64,000 nt of DNA, taken from Scytonema hofmannii PCC 7110. GTDB lineage: Bacteria > Cyanobacteriota > Cyanobacteriia > Cyanobacteriales > Nostocaceae. Each line of letters opens with the position of its first letter. The stretch's first letter is position 1. Of the stretch, positions 51,064 to 59,390 are shown in pieces. A program made the translations under genes and the position numbers. The stretch lies in the NCBI RefSeq assembly GCF_000346485.2, contig NZ_KQ976354.1, positions 2,348,190-2,412,189 of the forward strand. The letters run 5' to 3'. Below the pieces are notes generated by a model that saw nothing but the letters and a program-made list of their open reading frames with translations, did not search any database and was not told the DNA's origin.

Positions 51064-52683
51064 TTAGCAAGGTTGTCGGAAGCCTCTTGCATCCGTGTAG
51101 TTAGAGTAAATCATCTGGGTTAGCTTTGGTGGTGCTTCACCAACATGAAAGGCGCGAACTCGTTCTTCAATCACCTTATCTTGCATTGTGACTCTCTCAA
51201 ATTGCCGCTTGTGTTCTGCCCACGACTCAACTATTGAGGTTTCCACAAACCGTGTAGGATCGGATAAATCTTGATACACACCCCACTGAATAGCACCATC
51301 ACGCAAACGGATCTTACCAATTGCTTGTACTGCCTTGGCAAACTCTTCAGCATTTGCAGGATCGATACAATATTCTATCGAAATTAACACCGGACCGTCA
51401 TTCGGACAAGGTTCAAAGGCATGAGTCGGCTCATCCCAATGCAAAGATGCCTGCAAATTCAATTTCTCAGCACAATGAAGGCGAAATCGCACTGTTAAGG
51501 CGACAAACACGATTAACCCTACAGCAGCAATGGCTAGGGAATTTGAAATACCAGTATATTGCGCTAATGTACCCCATAAAAGGCTGCCCAATACCATACA
51601 GCCCTGAAACACCAGCAAATGTACCGATAATGCTCTTGCACGTACCCACGTAGGAACTGCTGTTTGTGCAGCTACATTCAAACTAACCATGACACTTAGG
51701 GATGCAATTCCCACAAGGAGCATGACAACACAAACTAGAGGAACGCTGCGGAAAAATGCGATCGCCAGCATCATTCCTCCCATGAGTATGGAAGACCCTG
51801 CTACCAATTTATCAACAGCAAACTGCTGTCGCAATTTGGGTAAAAGGAAAGCACCTGCCAATCCCCCAATACCCCAAAAGCCAAGAATAATACCGTACCC
51901 CAACGCATCCAGCTTTAACTCTTGACGTCCCACTAAAGGTAGTAAGGCAAATAAAGCACTAGCAAAGAAAATATAGGCAACTGTTCTGAACAACACGGCT
52001 TGAAAAACAGGGGCATAGCGAATGTAACGTATCCCCGCTTGCATTGCTCCTACAAAACGTTCTGTTGGTAAGCCACTTTTTTGAGGCGTCCGTTGCCATT
52101 GAGAAATAACAAGTATCACCCCAACAAAAGAAACTGCATTTAGCAGGAAAACAAAGCCCGTTCCTGCTGCTGCAATAAATACCCCCGCCAAAGCCGGACC
52201 GATGGAGCGTGAAAGGTTAACTACTATACCACTGAGAGTCACAGCTTGAGAAAGTTCCTCCCTGGGTACAAGTTCTGGAGTCACCGCCTGCCATACAGGC
52301 ATATTCATTGCGCTGCCAATACTTAGGGCAAAGGTGAGTAACAAAAGTACTGGAGGAGTTGTAATTTTAGCGACTGTTAGCACTCCCAACAAAGTAGCGG
52401 CAGCTAACATCCAACTTTGCGTCCACAGTAACATTTTGCGGCGATCCACAACATCTGCGAGCGCACCTGCGGGTAAAGCTAACAAAAAAAATGGCAAGCT
52501 AGCCGCCGCCTGCATCAGTGCTACTAGCAAAGGTGAATTGGGTGCAAGAGAAGTCATCAGCCATGCTGCACCTACGTCATGCATCCAAGTGCCAATGCTT
52601 GATACTGCTGATGCAATCCAAAGAGCGCGAAAAATCGGTTGGCGCAGGGGAGTCCACATGGTAATAGATGCTGCAGAAGTCAT
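51064..52683 (-). CDS. MFS exporter with C-terminal ABM-like domain
   Basis: 539 aa. About 12 membrane helices (about 15-405) of the EntS/MFS_3 type, with GTWMHDVGAAWLMTSLAPNSPLLVALMQAAASLPFFLLALPAGALADVVDRRK carrying the motif-A-like GxLADrxdRR. Residues about 425-530 form a soluble ferredoxin-like domain resembling antibiotic-biosynthesis monooxygenases (ISIEYCIDPANAEEFAKAVQ; GAIQWGVYQDLSDPTRFVETSIVESWAEH). It probably expels a small toxic molecule. It lies 151 nt downstream of rexT on the same strand, so it may belong to the RexT response. Confidence 0.85.
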   Translation of the reverse strand: MTSAASITMWTPLRQPIFRALWIASAVSSIGTWMHDVGAAWLMTSLAPNSPLLVALMQAAASLPFFLLALPAGALADVVDRRKMLLWTQSWMLAAATLLGVLTVAKITTPPVLLLLTFALSIGSAMNMPVWQAVTPELVPREELSQAVTLSGIVVNLSRSIGPALAGVFIAAAGTGFVFLLNAVSFVGVILVISQWQRTPQKSGLPTERFVGAMQAGIRYIRYAPVFQAVLFRTVAYIFFASALFALLPLVGRQELKLDALGYGIILGFWGIGGLAGAFLLPKLRQQFAVDKLVAGSSILMGGMMLAIAFFRSVPLVCVVMLLVGIASLSVMVSLNVAAQTAVPTWVRARALSVHLLVFQGCMVLGSLLWGTLAQYTGISNSLAIAAVGLIVFVALTVRFRLHCAEKLNLQASLHWDEPTHAFEPCPNDGPVLISIEYCIDPANAEEFAKAVQAIGKIRLRDGAIQWGVYQDLSDPTRFVETSIVESWAEHKRQFERVTMQDKVIEERVRAFHVGEAPPKLTQMIYSNYTDARGFRQPC

Positions 52684-52834
52684 CGGAGTCTCTGGGTTAG
52701 GGAAGAGGAATTTTTATATCTTTGTTGTGGGCAATTGCTCAATGTGGCTTTCACTTGCAGGCAAGATGCCCGCATTACATCTTAATATTTAATTCAACTT
52801 ACTTACTCAACAACTGCTGTAATATCTATAATCT

Positions 52835-53185
52835 CTATCCCCAGTCTCCAATACCCAGTCCCCTACTCATGGTTAACTGTAGAGGTTTAGCCGATCGCAA
52901 CACGACATCAAGCAACTCCGGAAACAGTAACTCTAAATCTTCTCGTCGCAAAATATTAATGTGTTGAGTGCCTTCTTTTCGAGTCAAAATGACACCCGAT
53001 TCCCTCAGTATCTTAAAGTGGTTGGACATAGTTGACTTAGCGATCGCAAAATCGAAGTCACCGCAGCATTGCTCTCCTTCGGTTGCCAAACGTCGCACAA
53101 TTTCCAACCGCACTGGATCGCCCAGGGCATACAACACTCCAGGCAAAGAAATGTTTTTTTTATCTGGATGATACAGGAATTTCAT
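52835..53185 (-). CDS. rexT: ArsR-family redox-sensing repressor RexT
   Basis: 116 aa. Winged helix-turn-helix with [72 protein letters not shown]. Cys40-Cys41 are adjacent (EGEQCCGDF). In Anabaena, RexT is an ArsR repressor of trxA2 that loses DNA binding when peroxide makes a disulphide between these vicinal cysteines; I transfer the name because the pair, its positions and the divergent trxA all match. The arsenic-type ligand motif ELCVCDL is absent. It starts 80 nt from the thioredoxin ATG and probably represses both directions. The C-terminal tail [11 protein letters not shown] is non-conserved. Confidence 0.85.
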   Translation of the reverse strand: MKFLYHPDKKNISLPGVLYALGDPVRLEIVRRLATEGEQCCGDFDFAIAKSTMSNHFKILRESGVILTRKEGTQHINILRREDLELLFPELLDVVLRSAKPLQLTMSRGLGIGDWG

Positions 53186-53205
53186 ATTTACATTATGTCA
53201 CAGAG

Positions 53206-53238
53206 TTGACATTCTTTCATTTATTCGATAATATCGAA
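53206..53238 (+). promoter_or_regulatory. trxA2 promoter overlapped by probable RexT operator
   Basis: A perfect -35 TTGACA (53206-53211), a 17-nt spacer and a -10 TAATAT (53229-53234) precede the thioredoxin ATG by about 30 nt. A perfect palindrome TTCGATA-A-TATCGAA (53224-53238) covers the -10, and TATCGAA repeats at 53240-53246. The position is right for a repressor blocking polymerase. That RexT binds here is an inference. Confidence 0.75.
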
Positions 53239-53265
53239 ATATCGAAATACAGAGGAGGGCTAAAT

Positions 53266-53589
53266 ATGTCATCCGTTACAAGCGTGACAGAGTCCACATT
53301 CAAGCAAGAAGTCCTCGAAAGTGCAGTCCCGGTATTGGTTGACTTTTGGGCACCGTGGTGCGGTCCATGTCGCATGGTAGCTCCCGTAGTAGATGAGATT
53401 GCTACCGAATATACAGGACAGGTAAAGGTTGTGAAGCTAAACACAGACCAATATCCTACTGTTGCCAGTCATTATGGAATTCGCAGCATTCCAACACTGA
53501 TGGTGTTTAAAGGGGGGCGGCAAGTTGATACGGTAGTAGGTGCAGTTCCAAAGACAACCTTGGCTAAGACTTTAACACAGCACCTGTAA
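53266..53589 (+). CDS. trxA: Thioredoxin (TrxA2 type)
   Basis: 107 aa from ATG 53266, which has GAGGAGG about 9 nt upstream and marks the normal family length; the longer frame upstream has no thioredoxin homology. Active site WCGPC (Cys32, Cys35) follows VDFWAP, with cis-Pro in [11 protein letters not shown]. It reduces protein disulphides, using electrons from thioredoxin reductase. The divergent rexT and its operator imply peroxide induction, as for TrxA2 of Anabaena. Confidence 0.95.
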   Translation: MSSVTSVTESTFKQEVLESAVPVLVDFWAPWCGPCRMVAPVVDEIATEYTGQVKVVKLNTDQYPTVASHYGIRSIPTLMVFKGGRQVDTVVGAVPKTTLAKTLTQHL

Positions 53590-53661
53590 TACAGTTAAAT
53601 AATTCGTAATTGATAGTTCATAATTTGTAATTAAGAATTCAATTACGAATTAGTAATTATT

Positions 53662-53689
53662 CGGTCACTGGTCACTGGTCACTGGTCAC
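53662..53689. repeat. TGGTCAC heptamer array, four units
   Basis: Four units lie between trxA and the SDR gene. They could weaken or separate transcription of the two. Confidence 0.85.
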
Positions 53690-53709
53690 TGATATTACAG
53701 GAGCACCCT

Positions 53710-54504
53710 ATGGACTTGAAGTTACAAGGTAAAACTGCGCTGGTAAGTGGATCGACTGCGGGTATTGGTTTTGCAATTGCCCAAGGGCTGGTACAAGAAG
53801 GTGCATCGGTAATTATCACCGGAAGGTCAGAGCAACGGGTATCACAAGCAGTCGATAAAATTAAACATACCAACCCAGATGCGAAAGTTTCTGGAATAGC
53901 TGCGGACTTAGCAAAAAAAGAAGGTGCGGAAAAAGTCTTTCAAAAGGTTTCGAGCACAGACATTCTAGTTAACAATCTTGGTATTTATGAGCCAAAACCA
54001 TTTTCAGAAATTACCGATGAAGATTGGTTAGATATTTTTGAAGCCAACGTTTTGAGTGGAGTCAGGCTCAGTCGTCAATACCTCTCAAAAATGCTAGAGC
54101 AAAATTGGGGACGTATGATTTTTATCTCTAGTGAATCTGCACTAAATATTCCCGTTGAGATGATTCACTATGGGATGACTAAGACGGCTCAGTTATCTGT
54201 TGCAAGAGGTTTAGCAGAAATGACAGTTGGAACTGCAGTCACGGTAAACAGTGTTCTTGCAGGACCAACTCGTTCCGAGGGGGTTGATAAGTTCATAGCA
54301 AATATGGCAAAAGAACGAGGAATTAGCCAAAGTGAAGTTGAAGCCGACTTTTTCCAAACTCTTCGTCCAAGTTCCCTAATCAAACGATTTGCCACAATCG
54401 AAGAAGTAGCAGCAATGGTCATTTATCTGTCCAGTCCATTAGCAGCTGCCACAAATGGTGCTGCTTTACGGGTAGATGGTGGTCTTCTTAAGACTGCTGT
54501 TTAA
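53710..54504 (+). CDS. Short-chain dehydrogenase/reductase
   Basis: 264 aa. Cofactor motif VSGSTAGIGFAIA (TGxxxGxG type), NNLG, catalytic Ser (ISSES) and YxxxK (YGMTK, about 156-160). GRSEQR after the second strand suggests NADP(H). The C-terminal segment (SLIKRFATIEEVAAMVIYLSSPLAAATNGAALRVDGGL) is typical of classical SDRs. It would reduce a carbonyl; the substrate is unknown. It lies in the oxidoreductase cluster behind trxA. Confidence 0.9.
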   Translation: MDLKLQGKTALVSGSTAGIGFAIAQGLVQEGASVIITGRSEQRVSQAVDKIKHTNPDAKVSGIAADLAKKEGAEKVFQKVSSTDILVNNLGIYEPKPFSEITDEDWLDIFEANVLSGVRLSRQYLSKMLEQNWGRMIFISSESALNIPVEMIHYGMTKTAQLSVARGLAEMTVGTAVTVNSVLAGPTRSEGVDKFIANMAKERGISQSEVEADFFQTLRPSSLIKRFATIEEVAAMVIYLSSPLAAATNGAALRVDGGLLKTAV

Positions 54505-54619
54505 ACCCCACACTAACCACCAACCACTGTACGGGCGTAAGGCATTGCCCACCGTTCGATGTAGGTGAGCAATGCTTTCTCAATCCACGCATCCACGCAT
54601 CCAAAATCTAAAATCCAAA

Positions 54620-55723
54620 ATGGTATTACTCTCACCTTACAAATTAGGGAATTTAGAATTGCCCAACCGTATTGTCATGGCTCCCTTGACCAGACAACGC
54701 GCTCTTAAAAATAATGTACCGCATCAACTCAACGCCACATATTACGCCCAACGAGCAACCGCAGGGCTGATTATTGCCGAAGCAACTCATGTTGCTCCGC
54801 AAGGTCTAGGCTATATTTATGCGCCTGGAATCTATTCACAAGAACAAGTTGAAGGTTGGAAGTTGGTAACAGATGCAGTGCATCAACAGGGAGGAAGAAT
54901 TTTTCTCCAAATATGGCACGTAGGCAGAATCTCGCACCCAGATTTGCAACCAGATGGAGCTTTACCTGTAGCACCTTCTGCCATCGCTGCTAGAGGAGAG
55001 ATACTGACTTATGAGGGAATGAAACCTCATGTAACTCCTCGTGCGCTACAAACATCAGAAATTTCTGATATTGTAGAACAATTTCGCAAGGGAGCAGAAA
55101 ATGCCCTAGTAGCTGGATTTGATGGTGTAGAAATTCACGGCGCTAATGGTTATTTACTCGATCAATTTCTCCGGGATGGAACAAATCAGCGCACAGACAG
55201 GTACGGCGGTTCTGTTGAGAATCGTGCTAGACTGTTGTTAGAAGTCACCGAAGCAGTCATGAGTGTGTGGGGTTCAAAACGAGTAGGAGTGCGCCTTTCT
55301 CCCAGTGGTACTTTTAATGATATGCGTGACTCCAATCCTTTGGAGACATTTAGTTATGTCGCACAAGCGCTCAACAAATTTGATTTAGCATACCTACATA
55401 TCTTTGAAGCGATAGAAGCTGATATCAAACATGGGGCAGTAGTAGTACCTACCAGTCATATTCGAGAACGCTTTCACGGTACGCTCATGGTCAATGGCGC
55501 TTATACTCTTGACAAAGCCAAGACAGTTGTAGAAAGGGAAGAAGCACAGTTAGTTTCTTTTGGCACGCTGTTTATATCAAATCCAGATTTACCCCAACGC
55601 TTTGCTCTCAATGCACCACTGAATGAAGCAGACCCAACAACATTTTATACAGGTGGGATCAAAGGTTACACTGATTACCCAGCACTGGATCGACAATCTT
55701 TGTCTCCTGTAGGAGCAAAATAG
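54620..55723 (+). CDS. Alkene reductase, old yellow enzyme family
   Basis: 367 aa from ATG 54620 (MVLLSPYKLGNLELPNR); a start at 54572 would add non-homologous residues. FMN-binding beta/alpha barrel: RIVMAPLTR, GLIIAEAT, LQIWHVGR, and the His183-x-x-Asn186 pair (EIHGANGYLLDQFLRDGTN) that binds the substrate carbonyl, then GVRLSPSGTFNDM and NGAYTLDKA. It reduces activated C=C bonds with NADPH, detoxifying enones and nitro compounds. It fits the electrophile-response theme of the neighbours. Confidence 0.93.
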   Translation: MVLLSPYKLGNLELPNRIVMAPLTRQRALKNNVPHQLNATYYAQRATAGLIIAEATHVAPQGLGYIYAPGIYSQEQVEGWKLVTDAVHQQGGRIFLQIWHVGRISHPDLQPDGALPVAPSAIAARGEILTYEGMKPHVTPRALQTSEISDIVEQFRKGAENALVAGFDGVEIHGANGYLLDQFLRDGTNQRTDRYGGSVENRARLLLEVTEAVMSVWGSKRVGVRLSPSGTFNDMRDSNPLETFSYVAQALNKFDLAYLHIFEAIEADIKHGAVVVPTSHIRERFHGTLMVNGAYTLDKAKTVVEREEAQLVSFGTLFISNPDLPQRFALNAPLNEADPTTFYTGGIKGYTDYPALDRQSLSPVGAK

Positions 55724-56191
55724 TAATTTGTAGAGCTTTGCGACTGGAAGTCGCGGCTATACAAACAAAACCCACCGACGTGGGTTTCAAGCTCCTGATT
55801 TTCCGTTAGTATAGTAGCTTTGCGACTGGAAGTCGCGGCTATACAAACAAAACCCACCGACGTGGGTTTCAAGCTCTTGATTTTCCGTTAGTATAGTAGC
55901 TTTGCGACTGGAAGTCGCGGCTATAAAAACCCACCGACGTGGGTTTCAAGCTCCTGATTTTCCGTTAGTCCGCGTAGGCGGACTTCGGATGTATAGTAGC
56001 GAATTAGATTCGCCTAAAACTTTAAACCTTTGCTATACAAACAAAACCCACCGACGTGGGTTTCAAGCTCCTGATTTTCCGTTAGTCCGCGTAGGCGGAC
56101 TTCGGATGTATAGTAGCGAATTAGATTCGCCTAAAACTTTAAAACATCCTCTAACAACTCTATAATGTGAGAAAAATCACGGATAAATCCA
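55724..56191. other. Gene-free region filled by tandem repeats
   Basis: The whole stretch is built of the repeat array described at 55735-56145. The plus-strand reading frame at 55902-56165 is repeat-derived and not a gene. Confidence 0.7.
55735..56145. repeat. Complex 82-bp tandem repeat array with palindromes
   Basis: GCTTTGCGACTGG starts units at 55735, 55817 and 55899, exactly 82 bp apart. Each contains ACCCACCGACGTGGGT, AAGCTC and TTTTCCGTTAGT. The third and fourth units carry, after TTTTCCGTTAGT, GTCCGCGTAGGCGGAC and GCGAATTAGATTCGC, so that about 100 bp is repeated directly (about 55924 and 56041). Four units in all. Confidence 0.85.
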
Positions 56192-56863
56192 ATGGTTCAA
56201 GAACTAGACCTGAAAACCAAACCTCTGGATGTACCTAGCGCTATATATCAGCGTCGCTCTATTAAAACTTTCAAACCAGATCCCATATCGCCAGAACTGC
56301 TTAAGCAACTTGTAGAACTGACTGTAGCAGCACCAAGTAGCTTTAATATTCAAGATTGGCGGATAATTCTCGTACAAGATGAGGCACAAAGAGCCGCGCT
56401 TGCAGCTGCATCTTGGAATCAAAAGCAAGTCGTTGAAGCACCCGTGACTTTTGTCTTTGCTGCTGATGTGGCTGCAGGGGAACAAGATTTAACACCGATT
56501 TTTCACAAAGCACTTGAAACAGGTGCATGGAATGAAAAGACAGTGGAGTATTTCAAAAACTCTATCCCTCAATTCCAAACTGGGCTGGGAGACAAGCGGC
56601 GAGAGTATGCTATTAAGGATGCCATAATTGCTGCTACCCATTTGGTACTTGCCGCAGAAAGTCTGGGCTTGTCTACCTGCTTTATGAATGGTTGGATTGA
56701 AGAGAAAGTGAAAGAAGTCATTGGTGTGGCAGAAAATCCAGATATTGCGATCGCAGTTCTTGTCCCTGTTGGATATGCAGCAGAACCGCGCCGCGATCCC
56801 GGACGCTTGCCATTATCCTACAACGTTTTTGTGGATAGAGTGGGCAACCCATACAATGGTTAG
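56192..56863 (+). CDS. Nitroreductase family protein
   Basis: 223 aa. The FMN-binding start IYQRRSIKTFKPDPISPELLKQLVELTVAAPSSFNIQDWRIILV is diagnostic, and the later AATHLVLAAESLGLSTCFMNGWIEEKVKEVIG is the dimer and flavin-phosphate part. It uses NAD(P)H to reduce nitroaromatics, quinones or related compounds. The gene follows the repeat array and belongs to the detoxification block. Confidence 0.9.
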   Translation: MVQELDLKTKPLDVPSAIYQRRSIKTFKPDPISPELLKQLVELTVAAPSSFNIQDWRIILVQDEAQRAALAAASWNQKQVVEAPVTFVFAADVAAGEQDLTPIFHKALETGAWNEKTVEYFKNSIPQFQTGLGDKRREYAIKDAIIAATHLVLAAESLGLSTCFMNGWIEEKVKEVIGVAENPDIAIAVLVPVGYAAEPRRDPGRLPLSYNVFVDRVGNPYNG

Positions 56864-56963
56864 TAAAGTATAGGGGATAAAGGATAAAGGATGAAAAGGT
56901 ATACAGGATAAAAGTTTTAATTTTATCCTTCATACTTCATCTTTTCTCCTTATAGAGAATTTC

Positions 56964-57755
56964 ATGAAAATTGATTTTGGTGCAACTGCTAGTGATTACG
57001 CAAAACATCGTGCTGGCTTTCCCAGTTCATTGTTTAACAGACTGTCTGAATACGGTATTGGTTTGCCCGGACAAAAGGTTGTAGACATCGGAACAGGAAC
57101 GGGAACACTCGCACGTAGCTTTGCAATGAGAGGATGTCATGTCATTGGCATCGATCCATCAACATCTCTCCTCGAACAAGCAAAGCAATTAGATCTCGCG
57201 AATAATATTAATGTAGATTATCGCCTAGCAACTGCTGAGAACACGGGGTTAGAAGAGTCTAGCGCTGATGTTGTAACTGCAGGACAGTGCTGGCATTGGT
57301 TCGATCGCTCCCGTGCTATTCAGGAAGTGATTCGCATACTCAAAGCAAATGGGTGTATTGCGATCGCTCATTTTGATTGGATACCGTTAAAAGGCAATGT
57401 CGTTGAGGCGACTGAAAACCTAATACAGGCTTATAATTCTGATTGGAACCTGGGAGGTGGAAATGGTTTATACCCCCTGTGGTTGCGAGACTTAGGAGAA
57501 GGTGGATTCCGAGAAATACGAACATTTTCATATGACGTCTTTGTACCATACTCCCATGAAGATTGGCGGGGTCGAATTCGAGCGAGTGCTGGAGTGGGAG
57601 CAAGTTTAGAAAAAGACAAAGTTGAAGAATTCGATCACGAACTGGCAGAACTACTCCAAAGCCAGTTTCCTATACCTATACTTCAAGTTCAACATAGAGT
57701 TTTTGCTGCAATTGCAAAATCACCAAAATGTAAGGATGTCTTAAATCATGATTGA
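56964..57755 (+). CDS. Class I SAM-dependent methyltransferase
   Basis: 263 aa. Motif I KVVDIGTGTGTLARSFA (about 36-52), acidic end of strand 2 (GIDPS), NVDYRLATAENTGL, and motif IV VVTAGQCWHWF (about 106-116). It resembles Methyltransf_11 enzymes such as UbiE relatives. The methyl acceptor is unknown. It overlaps the glutathione transferase start by 8 nt, so the two are translationally coupled and perhaps act on one compound. Confidence 0.9.
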   Translation: MKIDFGATASDYAKHRAGFPSSLFNRLSEYGIGLPGQKVVDIGTGTGTLARSFAMRGCHVIGIDPSTSLLEQAKQLDLANNINVDYRLATAENTGLEESSADVVTAGQCWHWFDRSRAIQEVIRILKANGCIAIAHFDWIPLKGNVVEATENLIQAYNSDWNLGGGNGLYPLWLRDLGEGGFREIRTFSYDVFVPYSHEDWRGRIRASAGVGASLEKDKVEEFDHELAELLQSQFPIPILQVQHRVFAAIAKSPKCKDVLNHD

Positions 57756-58440
57756 GCTTTACTACTGGACAACCCCCAACGGGCATAAAATTACAATGTT
57801 TCTTGAGGAAACTGAATTACCCTATACCGTCATTCCTGTCAATATAGGATCTGGGGATCAATTCAAACCAGACTTTCTCAAGATTTCTCCTAACAATCGC
57901 ATTCCCGCAATTATCGATAAGGAACCTGCATCTGGAGATGGTCCAATTTCGGTCTTTGAATCTGGCGCGATTTTGCTGTATTTAGCCGACAAAATAGGAG
58001 AGTTGATCCCAGCCGATCTGCGCGGTAGAGTTGAAGTCCTCCAGTGGTTGTTTTGGCAGATGGGAGGTCTAGGTCCAATGGCAGGACAAAACCATCACTT
58101 CAGCCAATATGCTCCAGAAAAGATTGAGTACGCAATTAAGCGCTACGTCAACGAAACAGGACGCTTGTATGCTGTACTGAACAAGCAACTGACAGATAGA
58201 GAGTTTATCGCCGATGAATATTCTATTGCAGATATTGCCTGCTATCCCTGGATTGTCCCTTACGAACGTCAAAGCCAAAATCTAGATGATTTTCCCAACC
58301 TCAAGCGCTGGTTTGAAGCCATTAAAGATCGTCCGTCAACAATTCGTGCTTATGAGAAAGCAGAAGCATTCAAAAATCAAGCACTTGATGTTGACAAGTC
58401 AAGAGATTTATTGTTCAATCAATCGGCAAAGACGGTTTAA
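57748..58440 (+). CDS. Glutathione transferase, YfcG/YghU (Nu) type
   Basis: 230 aa. The thioredoxin-fold N-terminus has TTPNGHKITMFLEE with Thr9 and Asn11 at the same positions as E. coli YfcG, then FLKISPNNRIPAI and FESGAILLYLA. The helical C-terminal domain has LQWLFWQMGGLGPMAGQNHHF. YfcG lacks a catalytic Tyr, Ser or Cys and has disulphide-bond reductase activity with glutathione, so a reductase role is likely here. The 8-nt overlap with the methyltransferase stop supports co-expression. Confidence 0.93.
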   Translation: MIELYYWTTPNGHKITMFLEETELPYTVIPVNIGSGDQFKPDFLKISPNNRIPAIIDKEPASGDGPISVFESGAILLYLADKIGELIPADLRGRVEVLQWLFWQMGGLGPMAGQNHHFSQYAPEKIEYAIKRYVNETGRLYAVLNKQLTDREFIADEYSIADIACYPWIVPYERQSQNLDDFPNLKRWFEAIKDRPSTIRAYEKAEAFKNQALDVDKSRDLLFNQSAKTV

Positions 58441-58894
58441 TGGTTAGTGGTTAGTTGTTAGTGGTTAGTTGTTAGTTGTTAAGAGCAATTAACAATTCGC
58501 GATTATTCTACTTTCACTGGCATATATTATGAGGTAGCTAGCAGTTACCTTTGTATTGCTTTTTGTTTGGTACGTCAGGTTTAACATCAGCCAGCTGCTT
58601 TTCAAGAAACAGCAAGTTACCTTTGTATTGCTTTTTGTTTGGTACGTCAGGTAGAAGCAACGTTTCAGTCCACATTAAATTCCTTTTGGCGCGGATGGGT
58701 GGGTGTTGAAAAATGTGTTAGATTGAAAAGGACTTCAACTCATTGCCACGCACAGGCTTGAGCCTATTGCAACCAAAAAACCATCCGCGCTTTATACTAG
58801 ACAAGCTTTTCAGCCTCTGGCTATTTCAAAAAGAGGCGCTATAGCTCAGTTAATTTATACCGATCTCACAAAAGCTTTTTATGCTCTGAATTTG
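58441..58894. repeat. Heptad array and 38-bp direct repeats in a gene-free region
   Basis: GGTTAGT/TGTTAGT heptads lie at 58443-58480. A 38-bp sequence beginning AGTTACCTTTGTATTGC is repeated exactly at 58543-58580 and 58615-58652 (72-bp step). The sequence near 58835 (GCGCTATAGCTCAGTTAATT) resembles a tRNA D-arm but no tRNA follows. An open frame without a start leads into the acyltransferase remnant. Confidence 0.8.
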
Positions 58895-59301
58895 ATGAGA
58901 TACCGCCTTCAATATCGTAAGGTTAAATTTGGCAATGGAGTAAAGATACGTGGTAAATTTTCCATCGTAGGAAAAGGTCAAGTAGAAATTGGAGAGAATT
59001 GTGCCTTTATTAGTAGCGATAGAAACTTACCAAATAAAATTATTACTCAAGATTTTGGTGCTAAAATATCTATTGGTAATGACTGCATCTTATATGGAAC
59101 AACTCTATCGGTAGAAGGGAACGGACAAATAAAAATAGGTGTGAAAATGTTTGGCTTGGTAGTCAAAGCGTTATTCTCAAAGGTGTCTCTATCGGTAACA
59201 ACTCGGTGATTGGATTAGGGACAATTGTTAGGCAGTCAGTTCCAGAACATGTGGTTGTTATTGGAAATCCGCAGCATATTGTCAAAAAGCTAGAGCATTG
59301 A
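58895..59301 (+). pseudogene. Hexapeptide-repeat acyltransferase, deleted and frameshifted
   Basis: From ATG 58895, MRYRLQYRKVKFGNGVKIRGKFSIVGKGQVEIGENC through ISIGNDCILYGTTLSVEGNGQIKIG is a left-handed beta-helix start. The frame then breaks near 59145. In another frame the C-terminus follows: ENVWLGSQSVILKGVSIGNNSVIGLGTIV to VVVIGNPQHIVKKLEH (stop 59301), which is the acceptor-side and GNPA-type ending of O-acetyltransferases. The central repeats with the catalytic His are missing, so there is both a deletion and a frameshift. It borders the IS607 element. Confidence 0.75.
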
Positions 59302-59390
59302 CTAGATAGCCAATTTCTTGATTGTACCTAACATAGTTGCTTAAATCTAATATATAAGATATATTAGGGATGGTTAAGTAAAGGTTGCTT

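Noticed and set aside
53083..53265. Long N-terminal extension of thioredoxin
   Set aside because: It crosses rexT and the promoter; the ATG at 53266 has a good ribosome site and gives the normal 107-aa protein.
55902..56165. Plus-strand 87-codon frame
   Set aside because: It is a translation of the tandem repeat array, containing the same segment twice.
58835..58860. tRNA-like sequence GCGCTATAGCTCAGTTAATT
   Set aside because: Only a D-arm-like piece is present; no anticodon stem, T-loop or matching acceptor strand follows.
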